In this document: positions 23,656 to 33,800 of the stretch, in pieces | Position numbering within the stretch: position 1 is the stretch's first letter | Layout: each line of letters starts with the position of its first letter | Translations under genes and position numbers: made by a program | Notes under the pieces: generated by a model | What the model was told of the DNA's origin: nothing | The model's input: the letters and a program-made list of their open reading frames with translations, nothing else | Databases searched by the model: none | Virus record (IMG/VR): IMGVR_UViG_3300031669_000001 | Coordinates: 126,001 to 190,000 of that record | DNA length: 64,000 bases | Origin: a virus | Direction: 5' to 3' (one strand)

Positions 23656-26600
23656 CCACAACATCCTTGTTATCAGCTGCAGAATCATGGGAAAAAGTTT
23701 ATACTGCCTTTGAACAGGTCAACTTTACGGCGTATGATTACGACGCCGTTAAACAATCTCTCCTAGATTATCTCAAGCTTCAATATCCAGAGAACTTTAA
23801 CGATTACATTGAATCCGGGCAACTTGTAGCTATCATAGAAACGTTCGCCTACGTGGCAGAACTTTTGGCTTATCGTGTTGACCTTTCTATCCATGAAAGC
23901 TTGATGCCTACGGCAACTCGTAAACAAAGCATCTTACGTCTTGCAAAGCTTATCTCTTATACAGCGTCCCGCAACCTTCCACTTCGTGGTCTAGTGAAGA
24001 TCACCTCTATCTCCACGTCAGAAAGCTTGACAGATTCTCAAGGCAACTCACTTACAAACAGAGTTATCAATTGGGATGATCAGAATAATTCTCTATGGCG
24101 CGAACAATTCTTCGCTGTCATGAATAAAGTTTTGACGCAAAGCTATGGCAACCCATTTAAGTCTTTTCAGATTGACGATACAGTCTTCCAGCAATATGAA
24201 GTTCAAAATTTATTGGAAACTGTAGATAACGGAAGTTCATTCCAAAATGGAGTTATCAAGACTGCAGTGTCTATCAATGGTCAAGATCTGCCTTTTGAAC
24301 TCGTGCCATCTGATGTCGATCAAAACGGAGTGTTTGAGAGAGATCCAAACCCTAACGCATATTTCACATTACTCTACGCTGACGATGGCTACGGTGACGC
24401 TTCTGATACAACCGGGTTCATGATGTACATAAAGCAAGGAACGCTTCAGAACCTTCCCTACGTCTTTGACATCAACTTACCTAATCAGACTGTAGACGTT
24501 ACGATACCCAACATCAATGACTCTGACGTTTGGGTTCAACAGGTCGATCAAAATGGTGTCATAACAAGTACTTGGCAAGCAGTTCCAAACGTCGCTGGCG
24601 TAAATTTGATCTTCAACAGCGTCCAGAACATGAACAAGTATGAGATCGAAACATTGGAGAATGATCAGATCAGGATCATATTTGGTGACGGTGACTTTGC
24701 AGCGATGCCAGCGGGCATCTTTAACATTTGGGTCAGAGCATCTGCATCGGGTAATCTAACAGTTCCTAAGAGCCTCATCGTAGATGATGCGATGACGTTT
24801 GGTTATACTTCAAAAACTGGAATGAATGAAAGTTGCACCTTCACATATTCTCTAGCTGGAGCTTTACAAAATGCCGCTACGTCAGAAGATGCAAATCACA
24901 TCAAGAGCACAGCTCCATCTGTTTACTATTCTCAAAACAGGATGGTTAACGGTCAGGATTATAACTCCTACCTTCTACAAGATCCATCGATACTGCGTTT
25001 AAATGCAGTCAACAGAACTTTTGCAGGTCAGCCAAAGTACATAGATTGGAATGATGCATCAGGCGCTTACCAAAACATCAAGATGTTTGGTGATGATCTT
25101 CGCATGTACTACGACATTGCAGCTGTCTCAGATGTTTCTACGATTTCTGCTCGTTCACTTATAGATGAAGTTTTAGAACCTGCTCTTTCAAACCCTGGCA
25201 TCTACAACATGCTGATCTACGCTTTCTACAATATCCCTAGCGTAAATCCCCTCTTCACGATCTCTATCAACACGATAACTGGAATAAAAACCGTCGTCGT
25301 AAGACCGTACGTTAAGCCTAGAATTAAGTTCATCGAGGATGCAGTTCAAGGTATCTTTGAAAAGACGATGATTCAAGGTTATCTAGATAGACATTGGTAT
25401 GGTGAACCTGATAGCCAAGTTCAATTAGATTCAAATCTGTCTGATTCTTCTACTCTGCCTAAATCATCTTACGCCTTAGTTAACACAGACGCAGACAGTT
25501 TAATTTGGAACTCTACGATAAAGTGCGTATTACAAGATGCTACAGGACTTTACACTCTGATACCAACTCCAACAGGCATATCAGGAATTCAAGAGACTGT
25601 CATTAGACAGAAAAAGTTTGGAATAAGTTTTAACCCGAATCGTAATATTTCCTCGACAATTGCTATCGGCACCGTAAGCATTGCGCCTAACTTGATGACT
25701 GTAGATGATGTCTACACTATCGAAATTACAGATACTTCTGGAACGTTTAGCGTTCATAGTTCAAATTTAGGTTATCGTTCAACAGGCATCGCTGGAACTC
25801 CATATTCAGATGGAATCATCAGCTTCACTATCACTGTTAGTGCAGCAGAAGCTATCATTGGTGACGCGTATGTTATATCTGTTAACAAAGACATTAGCGG
25901 TTTGTTTGTACCACAAACTCCTATTCCAGTAAACTTAATGGGAGGCTTTAACCTCATCGATGATGCAACCCTTGCATCTGTAAACGCGTTAAATCTTGAA
26001 TATAATGTGGCAGATCCTATAGCATCATGGATCATGATCGTAGAACGTACTGATGATTCTAGTGGCAACGTTCTGTATTGGACTGTGACTTATCGCAACT
26101 TCAGCTTGATCGTTGACAGCTTAACCACAAAATTCTGGTATAATAGCAACATGGCGTTGGTTGATCCTATCACGCAAAATCCAGTTACTGATATGGTTAG
26201 GATCTTGAAGTCAAATTTGACTGTAGATGGTCTGGCACCAATCGGTCAAGATCAGATCTACAACGTGGTGTCAGATGTCAAATATTCTTCGACAGGTTTG
26301 ATCAATTATTCTGCTCTGTCTATCACCCCATCAAATGTGTTCTCGACAATCAATACTTCAACATCAGGTAAGTCTCAAGATCCACTGGAATTCTTGAGTT
26401 TTGTTGGTAGCAGCGCGTACGTTTACTTCTCAATCGATCAGACAAATGGTAACTTACTGCCGATGGCGTACAGTGATTATTTGGCAAGTTTGACATACGT
26501 AAATGGAGTCACATCAGATAACTTATACGCTCGTAAGTTGGGTAGAGATGGTCTTGATTTCATGTGGCAACACTTTACTCCTAATGATAATCTTATCGAT

Positions 26601-27167
26601 CCGTCGACGTCTAACATCATAGACATCTACGCTCTAACAAGCGGCTATTATTCTCAGATCCAAGAATACATCAGCGGAATAATTCCAATTGAACCTACAC
26701 CACCTAGCTCTCTTGATCTTCGCAACTCTTACAGAACGCTGTTAGAGAATAAGATGATCTCTGACACTGTCATCATGCACAGTGGTAAGGTCAAGTTTAT
26801 CTTTGGATCACACGCAATTCCAGAGCTTCGAGTTACCTTTAGAGTTGTTCTATCTCCAACTGCAACGTTGACTGGTGATCAAGTTAGAGCTGGAGTCTTG
26901 AGCGTCATCAATCAATATTTTGTCATTGACAATTGGGATTTTGGACAAAGTTTCTACGCTACTGAATTGTGTGCTGTCATCCATCAACAGATGTCATCTC
27001 AAATTTCTTCTGTAGTTATGGTTCCTCAGTTCCCAACTAATTACTTTGGTGATCTGTTCTACCTCCAAAGCGCTCCAAATGAGGTCTTTGTATCATGCGC
27101 GACCATCGATAACATAGAAATCGTCACTAGCATCGATCGCATTACCCTCAAACAGCGCCCAGGCTAA
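23652..27167 (+). CDS. 6: Baseplate wedge protein gp6
   Basis: 1171 residues versus 660 in T4. N-terminal pattern YTAFEQVNFTAYDYDAVKQSLLDYLKLQYPENFNDYIESGQLVAIIETFAYVAELLAYRVD is diagnostic of the gp6/gpJ-type wedge family. A second conserved part near the C-terminus (SLDLRNSYRTLLENKMISDTVIMHSGKVKFIFGSHAIPELRV) resembles the dimerisation domain. About 500 extra residues in the middle look like beta-sandwich insertions. In the assembled baseplate gp6 dimers form the continuous inner ring. It lies between two homing endonucleases. Confidence 0.93.
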   Translation: MTTTSLLSAAESWEKVYTAFEQVNFTAYDYDAVKQSLLDYLKLQYPENFNDYIESGQLVAIIETFAYVAELLAYRVDLSIHESLMPTATRKQSILRLAKLISYTASRNLPLRGLVKITSISTSESLTDSQGNSLTNRVINWDDQNNSLWREQFFAVMNKVLTQSYGNPFKSFQIDDTVFQQYEVQNLLETVDNGSSFQNGVIKTAVSINGQDLPFELVPSDVDQNGVFERDPNPNAYFTLLYADDGYGDASDTTGFMMYIKQGTLQNLPYVFDINLPNQTVDVTIPNINDSDVWVQQVDQNGVITSTWQAVPNVAGVNLIFNSVQNMNKYEIETLENDQIRIIFGDGDFAAMPAGIFNIWVRASASGNLTVPKSLIVDDAMTFGYTSKTGMNESCTFTYSLAGALQNAATSEDANHIKSTAPSVYYSQNRMVNGQDYNSYLLQDPSILRLNAVNRTFAGQPKYIDWNDASGAYQNIKMFGDDLRMYYDIAAVSDVSTISARSLIDEVLEPALSNPGIYNMLIYAFYNIPSVNPLFTISINTITGIKTVVVRPYVKPRIKFIEDAVQGIFEKTMIQGYLDRHWYGEPDSQVQLDSNLSDSSTLPKSSYALVNTDADSLIWNSTIKCVLQDATGLYTLIPTPTGISGIQETVIRQKKFGISFNPNRNISSTIAIGTVSIAPNLMTVDDVYTIEITDTSGTFSVHSSNLGYRSTGIAGTPYSDGIISFTITVSAAEAIIGDAYVISVNKDISGLFVPQTPIPVNLMGGFNLIDDATLASVNALNLEYNVADPIASWIMIVERTDDSSGNVLYWTVTYRNFSLIVDSLTTKFWYNSNMALVDPITQNPVTDMVRILKSNLTVDGLAPIGQDQIYNVVSDVKYSSTGLINYSALSITPSNVFSTINTSTSGKSQDPLEFLSFVGSSAYVYFSIDQTNGNLLPMAYSDYLASLTYVNGVTSDNLYARKLGRDGLDFMWQHFTPNDNLIDPSTSNIIDIYALTSGYYSQIQEYISGIIPIEPTPPSSLDLRNSYRTLLENKMISDTVIMHSGKVKFIFGSHAIPELRVTFRVVLSPTATLTGDQVRAGVLSVINQYFVIDNWDFGQSFYATELCAVIHQQMSSQISSVVMVPQFPTNYFGDLFYLQSAPNEVFVSCATIDNIEIVTSIDRITLKQRPG

Positions 27168-27182
27168 TATCTTGTGATAATT

Positions 27183-27190
27183 CATAAATA
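27183..27190 (+). promoter_or_regulatory. Late promoter-like CATAAATA just before second homing endonuclease
   Basis: CATAAATA ends five bases before the ATG at 27196, the same spacing as at 22924-22936. No Shine-Dalgarno lies between. Confidence 0.4.
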
Positions 27191-27195
27191 TCTTT

Positions 27196-27888
27196 ATGGA
27201 TTTTCTACCAACTTATCTGTACATTAAGCGACATGCCATCACTGGCAAGTGCTATTTTGGTAAAACAAATAGTAAAAATCCTTACAAATATCTTGGATCT
27301 GGAATTCATTGGAAGAGACATATTAAACTACACGGAGTTGAGCATGTTGAAACATTGTGGTGTAAATTATTCATAGATCAAATTGAATGTACTCGTGTTG
27401 CCTTACTTTTTTCAGAGCAACAAGACATCATTAAATCAGATCGGTGGCTTAATTTGGTGATAGAAAATGGAATTGATGGAGGAAGTCATGGTAAACTTTC
27501 TGCTGAAACTCGTGCTAAGATGTCTGCATCAAGAGTTGGAAAAAAGCGTAAACCTCTTTCTCCAGAACATAAAGCAAAAATTTCAGCTACAAAGAAAGGT
27601 AAAACAACAAATCCTCGTTCTTTAGAAACTAAGATTAAGATTGCAAATAGTTTGAGGGGAAAAAAGCTTTCTTCAGAACATAAAAAGAAGCTGTCTCAAT
27701 CACATAAAGATATTACCCCTTCATCGGAAACAAAAGCTAAAATGTCTGCAACAAGAAAAAATAAAAAACTTGGACCACAATCCCAAGAACACAGAAATAA
27801 AATATCTATTGCTAAAAGAGGAAAGAATCTTTCTCAAGAACATAGAGCAAAGATATCAGCGGGATTATTAAATCGTAATCAAAACTAA
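27196..27888 (+). CDS. GIY-YIG homing endonuclease with NUMOD3 repeats, second copy
   Basis: 230 residues, paralogous to the protein at 22936: TYLYIKRHAITGKCYFGKTNSKNPYKYLGSGIHWKRH, then SDRWLNLVIENGIDGG. It is followed by about six NUMOD3-type repeats (LSAETRAKMSASRVGKKRK, LSPEHKAKISATKKGK, LSSEHKKKLSQSH, LSQEHRAKIS). There is no C-terminal cysteine finger. It is lodged between gp6 and gp7, three bases before gp7. AT-rich, with high Lys. Probably a lateral arrival independent of, or a duplication of, the first copy. Confidence 0.85.
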   Translation: MDFLPTYLYIKRHAITGKCYFGKTNSKNPYKYLGSGIHWKRHIKLHGVEHVETLWCKLFIDQIECTRVALLFSEQQDIIKSDRWLNLVIENGIDGGSHGKLSAETRAKMSASRVGKKRKPLSPEHKAKISATKKGKTTNPRSLETKIKIANSLRGKKLSSEHKKKLSQSHKDITPSSETKAKMSATRKNKKLGPQSQEHRNKISIAKRGKNLSQEHRAKISAGLLNRNQN

Positions 27889-27890
27889 AT

Positions 27891-30800
27891 ATGGCATCCT
27901 CTTTAGATCTTAGAACATTACTCGCTAATCGCTATCGCGATAAAACTATCGACACGCTTCTGTTGAATTTGTTCAACAGACACCTGAGCAAGACAGACAC
28001 GGTACCGCTGTTTGGCTACATTGGAGATCAAATAAATCTTCAAGCTGGTGAAGTTCAGATCACCGAAGCTACACTCGAACGTCAAATCAATCAGCTGACT
28101 CCATTCATCTACGCTAAGCACGCGTCTGAAGATCTGATGTTTTCTTGGTACGACATAATTCAAAAGCTTTACACCTTGGGGGTAGACTACACCACCATCC
28201 AAGATTGGTTTAAGTCATCAAGTTATAACTTTGCACCACCTATCGACCTAGACAAATTCTGTAACTTCCAGGATTACTTTTGGATAGGAACGTGGATGCT
28301 TACCAATCCAACGATTGATTATTCAACGCTTGGAATTCCTAAATTAGCACCAACTCAAGCAAACCCAACGAGAACTATCTCTGAGGCGTTTAGCAGTTGG
28401 AATAACTCCATCATCAACCAAGAGTATTACGTAATCTCTCGCGCGACGTTAGATGGAAGTGGGTTACCAGTTTCACCTCAACCATTAACGTTCCCAGCTC
28501 AAACATGGTCTGATTGGTCTTACACAAATCTTTGGGTTCATCGTGACGACGTCTTAAATTTCATTCAGTCCAATGGAATAACTTTTAACTCTGCCGCCAT
28601 AATCCAAGCAACTAGACCGATCATTGAGTACTCTTGCTACGTCGGTTTGAATACCGCTCAAGCTGTAGATGGATCACCGATCTACACTGGAGCAGTTGGT
28701 ACTCTTCCAACGAAGGTATTCACTAATCAACTTCCACTATTTGACCTTTATCACTATGATGGAAATCACGCTGGTATTACCAGCTCAACATTCTACTATC
28801 TTGAAGGTCAAGAGTATTCGATAGATCCTATCATAGGTAGGCGCATTGCAGTAGATGCAAATGGAGATTACATCTTTGCTCATGCATTTGTAAATCAGAC
28901 AGATCAGTCCTTATACTTTTACAGGTTATATGATCCCGTTAACGCAGAAACTTTCCAAACTATTTGGAGAAAAGGCGCAACCGTAGCACCTCAGTACTCC
29001 AAGCTTAACACCGCGGGAACGATCATCAACCAAGATATGTTCGTCAACTACGCCAATTACTACTGGACTGGCGTGGATGCAGTTGCGCCCGCTTACAATC
29101 CAACAGGCCTACCAGAATATTATGTGATAGAAAAATCAGCAGCGAATGCATCTGATTGGTCAATCTACAACTATTGGACGCACGTAAGTAACCTAAAGCG
29201 CAACGAACTTTCTCTGTATGTTCAGGCTACAAAGCCTATCATTGAATTTAACTATAGTCTCGAGAGTGAGTTGATAGGATCTAAGACAAGTTATGGACAG
29301 CTTCCAAAATTCAAACAGTACATCTACGATCAAGATGATTCAAAGTATCAGCTTATTCCCTACGTTGATGACATCACCGACAACGATGCGTATCTAACGG
29401 GACACCTCTTCGCAAGACTTTCAGATCTTGATGAACAGGTTCAAGTTGCTATCACCACAAATTCTGTTATCCTGAGTAACAATACTTTCCAATACGGCGG
29501 AGTTACATACGTTCAAGGTCTTTACAATGGAGCGTACTATGCTGCAGATCAATCTGGAAACAACTATGGGTTCAAAGCTCGAAATGTAACTTACAACGGT
29601 ATAGGAGATGGTACTTTAAACATCTCTGACGTTACAAATACAATTCCAGAGCTTATCACATTCACCTTTAACGGTACAAACTTTGACGTTAATGGAAGCG
29701 TCACAGGTTGGATGCCTCCTGTAGACGTTGGAACTATCTCATTGGTAGGTCCTTACTATCCAACATCTGGATGCACTGTAAACATCAACAGAGGTGCAAC
29801 TGACTTCCAGCTGGGTGATAAGTTCATGATTGAAGTTTCAAGTTACGTTTTCAATCAACGTAACATGTACGTTAACATCTCTAACATCTACAGAACTGTA
29901 ACATCACCAGGTGAAATCATAACTGAGGTTCAGAATCTTGTTGTCGTCCCATCTAACCCGGCATTAAAAGATGGAGTTTGGTCACCAGCACCACAGGTGG
30001 AATGGAATCTAATCAATGAAACTAGAACACAGATCAGCGAAGGTGATCTCTATTACCACTTCACATCAATAATCGCCTCTCAACCAAATCTTGTAGGTTC
30101 ATCTACAGGTGATAATAATTGGAGAAAGTTGCAGCAAAATGTCGGTCTTGGTGGAACTATAAAGCAATTTGATGGTGATGCCGCACTGTTAATCTCAACC
30201 TTGATTCAACAGGGTCTATCAATTTCTGCTTTAATCGATTTCGCTAAATCTTCTTATGAGTCGTTGTCAACATCGATCTCTCAGTTTGTAACTGACGTTA
30301 TTCCTGACCTGTTAGTCAATGGACAATTTACTCCACCGACGGGCACAGACACTACTATCGATCAGTCGGTGATCGATGCATTTAAGACTTATTTTGCAGC
30401 ACAGAATTCTGTTGTCATTGCATCTCCATCTGTCGTGGATGATTACGTATCATCTCCATTCTACGATACAACATCATCATTGTTTAATCTTGTAGTAACG
30501 CTTCCTTACATTGGTTTAGCTCCGAAGGTTCTGCCTAAGAAGTATCTTGACCCTGATCTAAATCTTAACATGTTGATTCACCATGACGGTCATGAAACGC
30601 AGCTTTCATCTGATCTGAGCAACATCGCAAAGCAGATCGTTAAGAAGCTTTATCTAAGATCTCCAGGACAAGAAACTCCAGGAATCGTAAGCGGTTTCAA
30701 CTGGCCTTCAAAGCCATACGCTGGTCAATTTTGGTTTAAAACTACAACAAGTCAGCTTTTCATGTACGATGCAGTTTGTGATGACGCCGTTGTAGTAACA

Positions 30801-33800
30801 AATGATCCTACTTTAACTATATGGGCTAGCCCAAGTGATCCAACGTACGTGATAGCTGGACAAAGTGCAGCTCCTTATGGATCTTATGCATATAATCGTT
30901 CGTCTGGAGAGATATTCCAAAACAATGGAGTTGATAGCTGGGCTTACATGGGAACAGATTTAGCAGACTTAATTCTTCCATGGAAAGAGATCCAACTGGA
31001 TTTGATAGCTCAAAATTTAGAGCTTGCTATTGAAACAGAACTCTATAACAAGTGCCCAACTCTTCAAGAGCGTCTTGATGTTGTAACCTTGAAGGCTGAC
31101 ATTCACTATAACTCTCTGATGACATCTGAATTTAAGAAGTTTGGAGTTATTCATGGAGTTGTGGATGTAGGAACGTATGGTGATCTCACGAATCAAATCT
31201 ATGTATTTTGGACCAAGACACTCGATTATCTTTATTCTCAACAGAGAACATACTTTAGGATCGATCCATTACAATACGTTCGTGAAACATGGGGAACTAA
31301 ACATTCAACAGTTGGAGATTACACATTTGCCCCACTGTTAGGCAGAAAAGAAGCTCCTTCTGACTTTACGTTACATCAATCTGCATTGACTGCGGTCGCT
31401 CAACCAGGTTGGGTTACAGCTTCAAGTAACAATAATAACGATCAAACATTCACCTTCGATTACACGTTCACGTGTGTAAATCGTCAAGAGGGAATCTTCT
31501 CATTGGTGATCTCAAATGATTTTGCTGCTTCGATAGTTTATCCTGGATCGCCTCCAACTGTTGCAAATCCTATGTTTGTACAGGCAACAAGCCCACTGTT
31601 CAATGTCTTGAACTACGTCGATCCTTTTATAAATGTCAACATCAGTTCAAGTCTTAGAGGCTTCTTCTGGGGTGACTCATTCACAGTTTCGATGGATGTG
31701 AATGGAGTTTGCACAGTTTCTATTCAACCTCAAACGTACTTTAAAGCTGAAGGTTTCAATCAACTCTTCGTTCAGTACGGTCGAATCTACGGTGAAGATG
31801 TTCAAATCTCTATCAACTCCACTCTTCTGACTGACTGGGAAGTTAAGCTTGGCTACAGGTTTAGTAGCCTCACAAACACCGACACTTTGTTGGTCGACGT
31901 TCAAGATACAGCAATAGCATCAAGCGCGTACAACATTTACGTCAAGGAAAATGACTTTTATAACAGCTCTTGGATCGACGCTCTAAGAGTTCAATTAGTC
32001 CAGCGTGGAAGTACCGCTTACAAAGATGGAATCAACATTCCTGCTATTGGACCTAATGGAACTCCAGGAGAAGATTGGATCTTTAGAGTAGACAACTTCA
32101 ATAAAAATAAACCCTCGTTAAGTTGGTATTCTTACGATATGACAGGTCCTTCTACTACGTTCATCGCTGTTGATGGTAAAGTTACAGCTTTTCCTTGGAC
32201 GCGTTACAAGACTCTTGGCACCGTTCAGACTTTCAGTTCACCATTCTTGATAACAGGAATCCAAAACTTCATCAACTTCATCGAAGGTTACTCTGACAAG
32301 ATGTACGCTGATGGCTGGAGATTTACCGATCCTAATGATCCACTTCCAAATGATACCGGGGTTTCAAATTTAGGTTACCAACCACTGATTGAACAGTTTA
32401 TTGTCCAGCAATTTTCAGGTGTTACAGCTGGTTCTGCATTCTTGTTCAACCCGTTTAATAGAAAAGTTTGGTACGATGTTCCGCATGGAATGCTGTCGAA
32501 CATCTTCAACGTTCTAGGCTTCGATACAGAGACAACTTGCGCGATCCTTGATGAAAATGGTAAGCAGGTTCCTAATGGATCTATCAGAGCATTTAGACAA
32601 GATGAACTTACAGAGCTTATATTTGATGATCCTGTTTACACATTACACGTTTTGACTTCAGAATTTGAACATGTGATGCTGTTTGAAAATTATTCTACAA
32701 ATACGTTGTTGATCTACGATCCATTCTTAGGCCAAAGATCTACCAGAGTTTTCTTAGAAGGACAAAAACAAGCGAACTTTACTGGTAAGATTGATTTTGG
32801 AGGTCACTTCCTATTAGGTGATGAGATGAAGAAGAACCTTGAGAATTCTGTAGATGGAATCCTCGGTCTCTACGATACAAGTGCAAAAGATGTAGACGCA
32901 ACGTCATTGAACATGTCTAGAAGTTTGTTAGGTTATCAAAAGAAAAATTATTTCAAGAACAGAAACTCAACAGATGCTACTCAGTTCAGGTTCTGGCAAG
33001 GGATGATCGCGAACAAAGGCACAAACTTTTCTATCAACGCTTACATAAACTCTGCATCTTACCAAGATGCACAGCTTCAAGAATATTGGGCGTATAAGAT
33101 AGCCGAGTATGGTGATTCACGTTCGATAGTGAAAGCTGAGATGATAGTTCAACCGGATGATTGTACTGGAGAATACGCCAACTACATCTTTATGGAAGCA
33201 GATGACATACAGAGCAATCAATCTTCTAATGACATCTCTGATTTTTACGATTACGTTCCATACGATTATAGCGGTTATAGTTCAAGTACCTTGGTCGATA
33301 CAAGCGGCTTGACGCAAATCATTCCTGGAGATGAAGCTCGTTGGTATTCCTATTCTGACTTGAATAAAATTTCTTACCTTGAAGCCGCCACAATAGGACC
33401 TCTCTATAATGACGGTTACCTTAACAGTGGTAGCTTATCAACTATCTCTGTTGGTGATTGTTTCGTGATTCGTGATTTTAATGGAAAGCCGGTTAATGCA
33501 GATTGCTTTGAGATTTTAAATTCTAACTCAACGTCAGCAAGCGCTCAGGTATTCCGTGAATCAGGTGACTACATTGTAGGCAGCAACCCACCACAATTTA
33601 TGTTCCCAAGATTCACAAGATTAAATCGGTCGACTATCAAGATCTTAGATCTGGGTGGAATTTCCACCAATCCAGGTTCATTCTTGACGGGTGTACAATA
33701 CACTATCTTGTCGCTGGGTGACACTAATTGGACAGCGTGTGGTTTTGTAGGCGTGGCGGCTGTCGGCGCAAGCTTCACCGCAACAAGCGTTGGATCTGGT

